Assembly: GCF_022870865.1 (NCBI RefSeq)
Contig: NZ_CP091508.1
Coordinates: 1,426,001-1,490,000, forward strand
Direction: 5' to 3'
From: Uruburuella testudinis
GTDB taxonomy: Bacteria; Pseudomonadota; Gammaproteobacteria; Burkholderiales; Neisseriaceae
Length of the DNA: 64,000 nucleotides
Shown here one piece after another: positions 1 through 8,415 of the stretch. The position numbers and the translations under genes are program-made. Below the pieces are notes generated by a model that searched no databases, was not told the origin of the DNA, and worked only from the letters and a program-made list of their open reading frames with translations. Each line of letters opens with the position of its first letter. Positions within the stretch are counted from its first letter, which is position 1.

Positions 1-382
1 AAACCAAGGAAAAGACCCGGCCGGAAATAATTATTGTGATGATGGTACGGATTATTAATCAGATAGGGCCTTCAGGCCGCCTGAAAAATAAGGGCAGTAG
101 TGCTTGGCAGATACTTTAATGATGAAAATAAATTATTTAAAGAAATGCAATGAATTGTTGAAAATCTTTATTGATAGTAGGGTTGACAGCATCTGTTGTT
201 TTTGATTTTGAGGGGATTTCTAACTTCATCAAAATAGGCAATTCATTTGCATTTTTTCTTTGGGTAAATCAGGATTAAGCGGTGCTTTTTCTGTGATGGT
301 TTTCTTGGTTTATTGACATTATAAAGCAAACAAGTCCGGCAGGGGTTGAAGCCTGAGTGTTATTAATTTTTTATAGAATTAT
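1..382. other. Intergenic leader of exporter operon, no convincing gene
   Basis: AT-rich stretch. An open frame without a start runs from the window edge to a stop at 117-119 and could be the 3' end of an upstream gene, but it is not recognisable. It carries a degenerate uptake sequence near 70-86. The only short ATG frames (39-119 and 119-205) resemble no known peptide, and no double-glycine leader for a bacteriocin precursor is visible. TTGACA-like hexamers near 183 and 313 lack good -10 partners. Confidence 0.4.
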
Positions 383-1666
383 ATGAGTATGTCAGAAACG
401 CCTGAACATTTCTTCCGCCCTGAAGTATTTGAAGCGAAAAAACACAAATGGACCGGCCGGATTGTGCTGACCCGACCGTTTTCTTTTGTGTTTTTAAGCT
501 GGTGTGCGGCCATTGTGGCGGCACTGATTGTGATTTTTGCCGTGTTTGGCAGTTATACGCGCAAAACCACAGTTGAGGGGCAGCTTTTGCCGGTGTCGGG
601 TTTGGTCAAGGTATATGCGCCGGATATGGGTATTATCAGTGAGAAAAAATTTGCCGATGGTGATTTTGTCAGGCAGGGGGATGAGTTATTTACGCTTTCG
701 ACCAGCCGTTATAACGGCAGCGGCGATATCCAGCAGCGTTTGGCGGCGGAAGCGGCTTTAAAGAAAACGCTGCTGTTGCAGGAAATCGGGCAGGTGCAGC
801 GGGTGCATGAGGGCGACGGACGCGTTTTGCGCAGCAGCCTGGTTAAGCTGCAAAGCCAGTTGGGTGATGTGAGAAAGCAGTTGGCAGGGCAGGTGCGCAG
901 GGTAAAGCTGGCGGAGCAGGTGGTGGAAAAATACCGGCCTTTATTGCAGCAGGGCTTTATTTCCGAGCAGCAGATGATGGGCTATGAGGGTGATTATTTA
1001 GACCAGCTTTCGCGCTTGGATGCACTAAGACGTGAAGAAACGGGCATCGAGCGTGAAATCGGTGAGCAGCAAATCAGCCTGAAAAACCTGCCGCAGCGCC
1101 AGCAAACAGAATTGAGCCAGCTTAATCGGGCTATTGCATCGATTAATCAGGAGATGTTGGATTGGGATTTGAAGCAGCGGCAAAGCATACGTGCGAGTAA
1201 ATCCGGTTATGTGAGCACTTCAAATGTGGAAGTGGGGCAGCAGGTGGATCCGAGCCGGTTGTTGTTGAGTATTGTGCCGGAAGATGCTGAATTGGTGGCG
1301 AATCTTTATGTACCCAGCCGTGCTATCGGCTTTATCAAACCGGATGATAAGGTAGTGTTGCGTTATCAGGCTTATCCGTATCAGAAATTCGGCCATGCGG
1401 GCGGCAAAGTTGTTTCGATAGCCAAAACCGCTTTGGGCAAACAGGAGTTGGCGGGGCTGGGTGTGATTTTCACGGATGCGGCGCTTTTAAACGAGCCGGC
1501 TTATTTGATTAAGGTAAAGCTGGATAAGCAGAGCATTCAGGTTTATGGTGAAGAAAAACCGCTGCAAATCGGCATGGTTGTAGAGGCAGATGTGTTGCAT
1601 GAGCGTAAAAAGCTGTATGAATGGGTACTCGACCCGCTTTACAGTGTTTCGGGAAAATTAAATTGA
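383..1666 (+). CDS. HlyD/CvaA-family periplasmic adaptor of a type I peptide exporter
   Basis: Membrane-fusion protein that would link an inner-membrane ABC exporter to an outer-membrane channel. The 427-residue product has a cytoplasmic start (1-32), one membrane segment (about 33-57), a first biotinyl-lipoyl half motif after it (VKVYAPDMGIISEKKFADGD), a long Gln/Arg/Leu-rich coiled-coil hairpin (about 115-260), then the second lipoyl half and a beta-barrel part. This is the usual order and length of HlyD/CvaA adaptors. The stop at 1664-1666 lies only 2 nt before the exporter ATG, so the two are co-transcribed and probably translationally coupled. The gene is AT-richer than the core genes to its right, suggesting acquisition. 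The substrate is unknown. Confidence 0.9.
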   Translation: MSMSETPEHFFRPEVFEAKKHKWTGRIVLTRPFSFVFLSWCAAIVAALIVIFAVFGSYTRKTTVEGQLLPVSGLVKVYAPDMGIISEKKFADGDFVRQGDELFTLSTSRYNGSGDIQQRLAAEAALKKTLLLQEIGQVQRVHEGDGRVLRSSLVKLQSQLGDVRKQLAGQVRRVKLAEQVVEKYRPLLQQGFISEQQMMGYEGDYLDQLSRLDALRREETGIEREIGEQQISLKNLPQRQQTELSQLNRAIASINQEMLDWDLKQRQSIRASKSGYVSTSNVEVGQQVDPSRLLLSIVPEDAELVANLYVPSRAIGFIKPDDKVVLRYQAYPYQKFGHAGGKVVSIAKTALGKQELAGLGVIFTDAALLNEPAYLIKVKLDKQSIQVYGEEKPLQIGMVVEADVLHERKKLYEWVLDPLYSVSGKLN

Positions 1667-1668
1667 GT

Positions 1669-3765
1669 ATGGATTATCTGGCAAGGCTTTCTTTCGGTTT
1701 TAATAAAAAGCTGCCGATTGTATTGCAAACCGAAGTAGCCGAGTGCGGCTTAGCTTGCCTGGCTTCGGTGTTGGCGTATCACGGCTATCACACAGATTTG
1801 CGTACTTTGCGGCAGCAATATTCGCTTTCACTCAAAGGGGCTAATCTTGCCCATATTGTGCGTTTTGCCAATCGGCTGAATCTAACTTCAAGAGCTTTGC
1901 GTTTGGAATTGCACGAGTTGGAAAATTTGAAGCTGCCTTGCATTTTGCATTGGGATTTGAATCATTTTGTGGTGTTGCGTTCGGTGGGTAAAGATGCGGT
2001 AACGATTATGGATCCGGCTATCGGTTTGCGCAAAGTAAAGCTGTATGAGGTGTCGCGCAAGTTTACCGGTGTGGCGTTGGAATTGTGGCCGAACACGCAT
2101 TTTGAGGAAAAAGAAGAAAAACAGAAAATCAAGATTTTGCCTTTATTGAAGGGTGTGTCGGGTATCAAGCGCTCGTTGGTGCAGGTATTGGTGTTGGCTG
2201 CGGCGTTAGAGGTGTTTGCGTTGGTCAGCCCGTTTTTTATGCAATGGGTGATTGATCATGTGATTGTGACGGCTGATCGGAATTTGTTGACTACTTTGGT
2301 GTTGGGTTTCGGTTTGCTGATGATTGTGCAGCAGTTAATCGGTTTGCTGCAATCATGGGTGGGTATGCATTTGGCCACCACTTTGAATATTCAGTGGAAA
2401 GCCAATGTGTTCAAGCGGTTATTGGCTTTGCCGAGTGATTTTTTTCAGAAAAGGCACTTGGGTGATATTGTTTCACGCTTCGGATCAATAGACAGTATTC
2501 AAAGTACGTTGACTTCCACATTTTTTGTGGTGATTCTCAATGGCGTAATGGCGGTGTTTACCTTTGCGCTGATGTTTTTATACAGCCCGCAATTGTCGCT
2601 GATTGTATTGGTAACGCTGGGTTTGTATATTTTAATCCGCTGGGCGGCTTATCATCCGCTGAGAAATGCTACTGAAGAGAATATCGTGCATGCTGCCAAG
2701 CAGAGCTCTTATTTTATGGAAACGGTGCGCGGTATTCATACGGTAAAACTTTTTCAGAAAAACGAACAGCGCCATGGCGTATGGATGAGCCTGTTTGTTG
2801 ATACTGTTAATACCGGTTTGACCACACAGAAACTGGCGATTTTATTTGGTTTTTCTAATAAGCTGTTATTTGGTGTGCAAGGGATTCTGATCGTTTATCT
2901 GGGCGCCCTCAATGTTTTGGACGGCTTGTTTACCGTGGGGGTGTTTATGGCTTTCTTGGCGTATAAAAGCCAGTTTGAAGGCAGGGTGGGCTCGCTGGTT
3001 GATCAATATGTGCAGATTAAAATGCTGGGATTGCATGCAGAGCGGTTGGCCGATATCACGCTGACGGAGAGTGAGTTGGAAAAAAGCGAGCAAGCTCATT
3101 TGCCGGTATGTGGGCATGATGTTGAAATTGTATTAGAAGATGTGGCTTTTCGGTATGCTGAAAGTGAGCCGTTTATCTTGAAAAATATCAATTTACATAT
3201 TATGCAGGGTGAATCTGTGGCCTTGGTTGGCAGCTCGGGATGCGGGAAATCAACGTTAATGAATATTTTAATTGGAAATTTGAAGCCCGAAGCAGGTAAG
3301 GTTTTGGTAAACGGGTATGATATTTATCAACTGCATCCTGATTTTATACGGGGGTTAAGTGGTACGGTAACGCAAGACGATGTGCTGTTTTCGGGTTCGA
3401 TTGCTGAAAATATCAGCTTTTTTGATGAAGTACCGAATCTGCAAAAAGTCGAACAATACGCCCGCATGGCAATGATTCATGAAGAAATCATGCAAATGCC
3501 TATGGGTTATGAAACTTTGATTGGCGATATGGGCAATGCTTTGTCGGGCGGGCAGAAACAGCGCATTATTTTAGCGCGGGCACTTTACCGTAACCCGAAA
3601 ATTTTGTTTTTGGATGAAGCCACCAGCCATCTAGACATGGCTAATGAAGCAGCGATTAATGAGAATCTGAAAGCGGTGAATATAACCAAAATCATGGTGG
3701 CGCACCGAAAAGAAACCATCGATTCGGCAGACAGAGTGATTAATCTGGAAACAGAGTTTGCATAA
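1669..3765 (+). CDS. Peptidase-C39 ABC exporter (bacteriocin/peptide processing and export)
   Basis: Fused protease-permease-ATPase of about 698 residues that would cleave a double-glycine leader and export the mature peptide. N-terminal C39 domain: oxyanion Gln20, catalytic Cys26 (AECGLACLASVL), His99 and Asp115 (IMDPAIG), so the triad is intact. A multi-helix permease follows (about 155-440). The ATPase has Walker A GSSGCGKST from residue 521, signature LSGGQKQR at 625 and Walker B ILFLDEA at 645. ATG 1669 is chosen because it follows GGGA at a suitable distance and leaves the C39 start at normal length; TTG 1663 and ATG 1621 inside the adaptor are alternatives. Partner is the HlyD adaptor just upstream. 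No TolC-like protein or substrate gene is in the window. Confidence 0.9.
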   Translation: MDYLARLSFGFNKKLPIVLQTEVAECGLACLASVLAYHGYHTDLRTLRQQYSLSLKGANLAHIVRFANRLNLTSRALRLELHELENLKLPCILHWDLNHFVVLRSVGKDAVTIMDPAIGLRKVKLYEVSRKFTGVALELWPNTHFEEKEEKQKIKILPLLKGVSGIKRSLVQVLVLAAALEVFALVSPFFMQWVIDHVIVTADRNLLTTLVLGFGLLMIVQQLIGLLQSWVGMHLATTLNIQWKANVFKRLLALPSDFFQKRHLGDIVSRFGSIDSIQSTLTSTFFVVILNGVMAVFTFALMFLYSPQLSLIVLVTLGLYILIRWAAYHPLRNATEENIVHAAKQSSYFMETVRGIHTVKLFQKNEQRHGVWMSLFVDTVNTGLTTQKLAILFGFSNKLLFGVQGILIVYLGALNVLDGLFTVGVFMAFLAYKSQFEGRVGSLVDQYVQIKMLGLHAERLADITLTESELEKSEQAHLPVCGHDVEIVLEDVAFRYAESEPFILKNINLHIMQGESVALVGSSGCGKSTLMNILIGNLKPEAGKVLVNGYDIYQLHPDFIRGLSGTVTQDDVLFSGSIAENISFFDEVPNLQKVEQYARMAMIHEEIMQMPMGYETLIGDMGNALSGGQKQRIILARALYRNPKILFLDEATSHLDMANEAAINENLKAVNITKIMVAHRKETIDSADRVINLETEFA

Positions 3766-3769
3766 ACGG

Positions 3770-3803
3770 AGGCCGTCTGAAAGATTGTATTCAGACGGCC
3801 TTT
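3770..3803 (+). terminator. DUS inverted-pair terminator after exporter
   Basis: AGGCCGTCTGAA at 3770-3781 pairs with TTCAGACGGCCT at 3790-3801, followed by a T run. This is the usual Neisseriaceae arrangement in which two uptake sequences double as a rho-independent terminator. Confidence 0.85.
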
Positions 3804-3900
3804 TGCATGTCTTTATCCTTTTCAGACGGCCTTAAACCGATTTAACTGCTTTTACGGTACAATGCCCGTTTGTTTTCAATAAAAAGGTGTGCCTGAAAAA

Positions 3901-5151
3901 ATGGCTTCTTTAGAAACTTGGATCGGCCTGCGTTATTTGCGGGCGAAAAAGCGCAATGGGTTTATGTCGTTTATCACCTTGATTTCGATTGCCGGGATTG
4001 CGCTGGGCGTGACGGCGCTGATTGTGGTGTTGTCGGTGATGAACGGTTTTCAGAAAGAGATTCGCGGCCAGCTTTTGAATGTGGCGCCGCATGCGGAAAT
4101 CGGTTATTACGATACGGGCAACGGTGAGGATTGGCAAAGTTTGCGCCGATATGTGGAAGGTAAAAAAGAGGTGCTGGCCACGGCGCCTTATGTTTCTGAT
4201 CAGGCTTTGCTGGCGAATGCGGGCGAGGTGCGCGGGGTGCAGATTCGCGGGGTGTTGCCGGATGAAGAACAAAAAGTGGTTGATTATGGCAGCAGTATGC
4301 CGCAGGGCAGTTTTGCCGATTTGAAGCCGGGCGAATTTGACATTATTCTCGGCGAGGGGCTGGCGCAGGCGTTGGGCGCAGAAGTAGGCGGTAAGGTTAC
4401 GGTGATTACGCCTGAGGGTAATGTAACGCCTGCCGGTGTGGTGCCGCGTTTGAAGCAGTTTAACGTGGTGGGCATTGTGAAAACGGGTGTGTATGAAGTG
4501 GATAATTCACTGGCGATGACGCATCTGAAGGATGCGCAGGTGCTTTACCGTATGGGCGAGGGCGTGGGCGGATTGCGCTTGAAACTGGCCGACCCGCAAA
4601 ATGCGCCTGCATTTATTGCCAACCTGATTCCGCACGCCGAACAAGATAAGGTTTGGGTGCGCGATTGGACGTTTCAAAACCGCAGCTATTTTGAGGCGGT
4701 GGAGCTGGAAAAGCGCATGATGTTTATCATTCTAACGCTGATTATTGCGGTGGCGGCATTTAATCTGGTGTCGTCGCTGGTGATGGCGGTAACGGAGAAA
4801 CAGGCTGATATTGCGATATTGCGCACACTGGGTTTGGCGCCTGCCGGCGTGATGAAGATTTTTATGGTGCAGGGCGCATTTGCCGGTTTTTTCGGCACAC
4901 TTATCGGCGTGATTTGCGGCGTGGTGCTGGGTTTGAGTGTGGGGCGGATTGTGGCCTTTTTCGAGAACTTGTTCGGTGTGCATCTGATTAATTCGCAAAT
5001 TTATTTTATTGATTATCTGCCCAGTGATGTCAACCCGCGCGATGTGGCCGTGATTGCCTGCATTTCGCTGGTGCTGGCTTTTTTGGCCACGCTTTATCCG
5101 AGCTGGCGTGCAGCAAAAACCCAACCTGCGGAGGCGTTGCGTTATGAATAA
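3901..5151 (+). CDS. Lipoprotein-releasing ABC transporter permease LolC/LolE (LolF-like)
   Basis: Inner-membrane permease that extracts mature lipoproteins and passes them to LolA. The product is 416 residues: N-terminal amphipathic segment and first membrane helix (about 20-50), a large periplasmic domain, then three membrane helices in the last 150 residues, the classic MacB/LolCDE topology. The start is taken at ATG 3901 ([18 protein letters not shown]), the family's normal N-terminus, with AAAAAGG upstream; GTG 3889 is possible but sits almost on the AAGG. Its last 8 nt overlap lolD. Only one permease gene accompanies lolD here, so the transporter may be a homodimeric LolF-type rather than a LolC/LolE pair (inference). 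Confidence 0.92.
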   Translation: MASLETWIGLRYLRAKKRNGFMSFITLISIAGIALGVTALIVVLSVMNGFQKEIRGQLLNVAPHAEIGYYDTGNGEDWQSLRRYVEGKKEVLATAPYVSDQALLANAGEVRGVQIRGVLPDEEQKVVDYGSSMPQGSFADLKPGEFDIILGEGLAQALGAEVGGKVTVITPEGNVTPAGVVPRLKQFNVVGIVKTGVYEVDNSLAMTHLKDAQVLYRMGEGVGGLRLKLADPQNAPAFIANLIPHAEQDKVWVRDWTFQNRSYFEAVELEKRMMFIILTLIIAVAAFNLVSSLVMAVTEKQADIAILRTLGLAPAGVMKIFMVQGAFAGFFGTLIGVICGVVLGLSVGRIVAFFENLFGVHLINSQIYFIDYLPSDVNPRDVAVIACISLVLAFLATLYPSWRAAKTQPAEALRYE

Positions 5152-5836
5152 TGTGGTATTGGCCTGCAATCATGTGGGCAAAAGTTACCGTGACGGTGAA
5201 TTGCATGTGGATGTGTTGCAGCAGCTGGATTTTCAGGTGGCCGAAGGGCAGAGCGTGAGCATTATCGGCGCTTCGGGCAGCGGTAAATCAACGTTGTTGC
5301 ACATTCTCGGCGGTCTTGATATGCCCAGCAGCGGCAATGTGAATTTGATGGGCCATGATTTGAGTAAGTTGAATCAAAAACAGCTGGGCGATTTGCGTAA
5401 CCGTTATCTTGGTTTTGTGTATCAGTTTCACCATCTGCTGCCTGAGTTTTCGGCGTTGGAAAATGTGATGATGCCTTTGTTAATCGGCAAAAAACCGAAA
5501 GCCGAAGCCGAAGCGCAGGCTGCGGCAATGCTGGAAAAAGTAGGCTTGAAACCACGCATGCTGCACCGCCCGAGCGAATTGTCGGGCGGGGAACGGCAAC
5601 GCGCCGCTATTGCCCGTGCATTGGTCACCCAGCCGAAATGTTTATTGGCGGATGAGCCGACCGGCAATCTCGACCGTAAAAATGCGCAAAATATTCTCGA
5701 TATGATGTTGGATTTGAAAAACGAGTTGGCTACGGCGTTGGTGGTGGTTACCCATGATGATGAACTGGCCGGGCGCTTTGACCGTGTGATGACCATGGCC
5801 GACGGGCGCTTAGAGGATAAGGCGGTGTCTTGGTGA
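5144..5836 (+). CDS. lolD: Lipoprotein-releasing ABC transporter ATP-binding protein
   Basis: ATPase that powers lipoprotein release to LolA at the inner membrane. The 230-residue product has Walker [10 protein letters not shown] at 42-50, signature LSGGERQR at 146-153 and Walker B ending in D170-E171 followed by PTGNLD, typical of the LolD/MacB group. The start is ATG 5144, inside the end of the permease gene (8-nt overlap) behind GGAGG at about 5130, so translation is likely coupled. An open frame continues further upstream within the permease gene but gives a non-family extension. It forms an operon with the permease and ends before a strong terminator. Confidence 0.95.
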   Translation: MNNVVLACNHVGKSYRDGELHVDVLQQLDFQVAEGQSVSIIGASGSGKSTLLHILGGLDMPSSGNVNLMGHDLSKLNQKQLGDLRNRYLGFVYQFHHLLPEFSALENVMMPLLIGKKPKAEAEAQAAAMLEKVGLKPRMLHRPSELSGGERQRAAIARALVTQPKCLLADEPTGNLDRKNAQNILDMMLDLKNELATALVVVTHDDELAGRFDRVMTMADGRLEDKAVSW

Positions 5837-5933
5837 GACTTGTCGGTTTGTTGTGGCTGCTTTGAAAAAAGTTTGCGGGCGGAGCCTACGCTGCATCTGC
5901 GTTATCAACCGTTATCGGCAATTTCATTAAAAC

Positions 5934-5977
5934 AAGGCCGTCTGAAAACCGTACTTTTACGGTTTTCAGACGGCCTT
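5934..5977 (+). terminator. 20-bp perfect hairpin with DUS arms after lolD
   Basis: AAGGCCGTCTGAAAACCGTA and its exact complement are separated by a 4-nt loop (CTTT). Two uptake sequences form the outer arms. It ends the lolCD operon. Confidence 0.85.
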
Positions 5978-5980
5978 AAG

Positions 5981-6097
5981 GCATCCTGACCATTCGATTT
6001 ATGGGTGTATTTTGCTCCTGAAAACGCATCTGCTGCGTTAAAAAGCCCCGCAAAATGTCCAATCTTGCTGCGTTTTTTGCCTTGCACCTGTATTTCG
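5981..6097. repeat. Family A repeat, copy 1 (right end lost)
   Basis: Starts with a decayed left end (CATCCTGACCATTCGATTTATGGG) and continues through the conserved core, with the hairpins AACGCATCTGCTGCGTT and GCAAGATGTCCAATCTTGC (here mutated on one arm), then loses similarity. Compared with full copies at 18054, 22842 and 25648 it lacks the right inverted end. Lies between lolD and lipA, outside genes. Confidence 0.75.
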
Positions 6098-6203
6098 TCG
6101 CTGTCAACCAACACCGATTCGGCATTGCTGCGGGCGGCGGCCTTGATTCCAGAAGGGTTTTGTTTTTCGGTTTGCCGTCTGCCTGCTGATGAAGGGATGA
6201 TGC

Positions 6204-6240
6204 AAATGCCGTCTGAAATAATTTTCAGACGGCATTTTTT
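6204..6240. terminator. AT-DUS inverted pair between convergent lolD and lipA
   Basis: AAATGCCGTCTGAAA (6204-6218) pairs perfectly with TTTCAGACGGCATTT (6223-6237), T-run after. This pair uses the ATGCCGTCTGAA form, which is the minority here. Placed to stop lipA transcription on the minus strand and any plus-strand read-through. Confidence 0.75.
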
Positions 6241-6346
6241 CAGGGATTTCTGTTGTTTTGATAACCGTTTGCTATTCGGCTGTTTTGGTTTTCATCGCTA
6301 TGAAATCCCTTGCCCGGCGGCGCATGGCGGGGCTGCCGGCTTGCGG

Positions 6347-7309
6347 TTATGCTTCGCGCAGGGCTTGTGAGGCTTGCTCGTCGGCGTGGTAGCTGGAGCG
6401 TACCATTGCGCCGATAGCGGCGTTGGTAAAGCCCATGGCGTAGGCCTCTTTTTCAAATTCTTTGAATTGTGCCGGGGTAACATAGCGCAACACCGGCAAG
6501 TGGCCGTCTGAAGGTTGCAGATATTGGCCGACCGTGATCATTTCGATATTGTGCGCGCGCATATCGCGCATGATTTCGCGGATGTCGTCATCGCTTTCGC
6601 CCAAGCCGACCATAATGCCGGATTTGGTGGGAATGTGCGGCATCATTTCTTTGTAGCGGCGCAGCAGCTCCAGCGAGTGTTTGTAGTCGGCGCCGGGGCG
6701 GGCTTTTTTATACAGGCTCGGATGGGTTTCGAGGTTGTGGTTCATGACATCAGGCGGGGTTTGGGCGAGGATTTCCAGCGCGATATCAAGGCGGCCGCGA
6801 AAATCGGGCACGAGGATTTCGATTTTGGTTTGCGGGCTTTTTTCACGGATGGCGCGGATGCAGTCGGCAAAATGCTGGGCGCCGCCGTCGCGCAAGTCGT
6901 CGCGGTCTACCGAGGTAATCACCACATAGCGCAGTTTCATGGCGGCTACAGATTCTGCAAGGTTGGCCGGTTCGTCGGCATCCAGCGGGTTGGGGCGGCC
7001 GTGACCGACGTCGCAGAAGGGGCAGCGGCGGGTGCAGATGTCGCCCATAATCATAAAGGTGGCGGTGCCTTTGCTGAAGCATTCGCCGATGTTGGGGCAC
7101 GAGGCTTCTTCGCATACGGTGTGCATTTTTTGATCGCGCAAGATGTTTTTGATTTCAAAAAATTTCTTGCCGCTCGGCAGCTTGGCGCGTATCCATTCGG
7201 GTTTTTTGATTTTTTCTTCGAGCGGCACGATTTTAATCGGAATACGTGCGGTTTTGTCGGCACCTTTGAGTTTGATGCCTTGTTTGGGGTCGGTTTTGAT
7301 TGCGCTCAT
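6347..7309 (-). CDS. lipA: Lipoyl synthase (radical SAM)
   Basis: Inserts two sulfur atoms into the octanoyl chain on lipoyl-domain proteins such as the pyruvate and 2-oxoglutarate dehydrogenase E2 subunits. The 320-residue product has the auxiliary-cluster cysteines C66, C71 and C77 ([15 protein letters not shown]) and the radical-SAM CX3CX2C at C92, C96 and C99 (ICTRRCPFC). The C-terminal RSSYHADE carries the family serine ligand. All expected residues are present and length is normal. The start ATG overlaps the lipB stop by 4 nt, so the two are coupled. Last gene of a ybeD-lipB-lipA operon in the same order as in enterobacteria. Confidence 0.97.
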   Translation of the reverse strand: MSAIKTDPKQGIKLKGADKTARIPIKIVPLEEKIKKPEWIRAKLPSGKKFFEIKNILRDQKMHTVCEEASCPNIGECFSKGTATFMIMGDICTRRCPFCDVGHGRPNPLDADEPANLAESVAAMKLRYVVITSVDRDDLRDGGAQHFADCIRAIREKSPQTKIEILVPDFRGRLDIALEILAQTPPDVMNHNLETHPSLYKKARPGADYKHSLELLRRYKEMMPHIPTKSGIMVGLGESDDDIREIMRDMRAHNIEMITVGQYLQPSDGHLPVLRYVTPAQFKEFEKEAYAMGFTNAAIGAMVRSSYHADEQASQALREA

Positions 7310-7929
7310 TGTGCGGTTTCTTTCGATGCGAGTTGTGTTTTCAGATGGCCTGTGAGCTTGTCGGCCACTTCACTCAGTGTGGGGCAGGGGCTCAGCAGGT
7401 CGGCCATTTGTGTCATTTCCATGCCGGCATAGCCGCAGGGGTTGATGTGGGTAAACGGTGTCAAATCCATATTGATGTTGAGGGCGAGGCCGTGGTACAC
7501 CGCACCGTTTTTAATTCTCAGACCCAGCGAGGCGATTTTTTTGGCGCCCACATACACACCGGGACGGGCGGGATCGGCGGCGGCATTGATGCCGTATTCG
7601 GCCAAGGTGGCGATGATGCTGTTTTCTAAGGCACTCACGATGTGGCGTACGCTGGTTTTGCGGCGTTTGAAATCAATCAGGGTGTAGATCACCAGCTGGC
7701 CGGGGCCGTGGTAGGTAATCTGGCCGCCGCGGTCGATTTGCACCACGGGGATGTCGTCGCGTATCAGCAGGTGCTCGGGTTTGCCGGCCAGGCCTTGGGT
7801 GAAGACCGGCGGGTGTTCGACCACCCATAATTCGTCTTCGGTTGCCTCGTTGCGGCCGGCATTGAAGGTTTTCATGGCTTCGAATACGGGCGCATAGTCG
7901 GCCAGCCCGAGGGATATGATTTTCATCAC
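7306..7929 (-). CDS. lipB: Octanoyl-ACP:protein N-octanoyltransferase
   Basis: Moves octanoate from acyl carrier protein to the lipoyl domain lysine, giving the substrate for LipA. The 207-residue product carries [12 protein letters not shown] (68-79), the lysine motif [12 protein letters not shown] (K131) and the acyl-cysteine C165 in [12 protein letters not shown], so both catalytic residues are intact. ATG 7929 or the next codon may serve as start. Its start overlaps the stop of the YbeD-type gene and its stop overlaps lipA, indicating one transcript. Confidence 0.97.
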   Translation of the reverse strand: MMKIISLGLADYAPVFEAMKTFNAGRNEATEDELWVVEHPPVFTQGLAGKPEHLLIRDDIPVVQIDRGGQITYHGPGQLVIYTLIDFKRRKTSVRHIVSALENSIIATLAEYGINAAADPARPGVYVGAKKIASLGLRIKNGAVYHGLALNINMDLTPFTHINPCGYAGMEMTQMADLLSPCPTLSEVADKLTGHLKTQLASKETAQ

Positions 7930-8195
7930 AGCACCACTTTAACCATCGGGTGCGCGGTCAGGGCGCGATAGATGTTGTCGAGCTGCTCTTGGCTTTCTAC
8001 GTTGACTTGGGCGGTGGCGCCCAGGTAGTTGCCTTTGCTGCTGGGGCGGGTGTTGATGTGTTGCGCCTGCGTGTCGGGGGCGTGCTGCCGGATAACATTG
8101 AGAATGGTTGATTCAAACTCCGGATGCTGTGCGCCCATGATTTTCAGTGGGAAAGTGCAGGGAAATTCGAGCAGGGTGGTTTTTTCTTCGGACAT
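7926..8195 (-). CDS. ybeD: YbeD-family (DUF493) small protein
   Basis: Small conserved alpha/beta protein of 89 residues with the DUF493/YbeD pattern [14 protein letters not shown] near the start and a C-terminal VKVVL. YbeD folds like an ACT-type regulatory domain, but its biochemical role is not established. First gene of the lipB-lipA operon; the 4-nt overlap with lipB and the same neighbour order as in E. coli suggest a regulatory or accessory link to lipoylation (inference). Confidence 0.9.
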   Translation of the reverse strand: MSEEKTTLLEFPCTFPLKIMGAQHPEFESTILNVIRQHAPDTQAQHINTRPSSKGNYLGATAQVNVESQEQLDNIYRALTAHPMVKVVL

Positions 8196-8218
8196 GGCGG
8201 TTTCCTTGATTTGAGCGG

Positions 8219-8255
8219 TTCAGGCCGTCTGAAACAGGTTTTCAGACGGCCTGAA
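8219..8255. terminator. DUS inverted pair between divergent ybeD and lon
   Basis: TTCAGGCCGTCTGAAA pairs with TTTCAGACGGCCTGAA (8240-8255). It lies between the start of the minus-strand lip operon and the lon promoter, so it is not at a gene end. It may insulate the two or act only in DNA uptake. Confidence 0.6.
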
Positions 8256-8345
8256 CTCTATCGGATGTTATTCTAGCGCAAATAGTGTTCACAATCCATC
8301 TTGCGGGCGTAGAGACAGTGCCCGCGCGAAAGCAGTTTTTCAAGG

Positions 8346-8373
8346 CTTGAAAAAAAATATTTCAACCCAACGT
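8346..8373 (+). promoter_or_regulatory. Heat-shock (RpoH)-like promoter of lon
   Basis: CTTGAAA at 8346-8352, a 13-nt spacer, then CCCAACGT at 8366-8373. This is close to the sigma-32 consensus CTTGAAA-N11-14-CCCCATNT and lies 42 nt before the lon start. lon is a classic heat-shock gene, so the match is functionally sensible. No strong sigma-70 pair was seen in the same gap. Confidence 0.6.
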
Positions 8374-8415
8374 TGCCGTTAATCCGATTTATTCAGCAAA
8401 GAACAGAGATTAAAA

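Noticed and set aside
6515..7432. Long plus-strand open frame (305 residues) opposite lipA and lipB
   Set aside because: It is the antisense shadow of the lip genes: composition is Phe/Ala/Gly-rich and resembles no protein, and lipA/lipB have intact catalytic motifs on the other strand.
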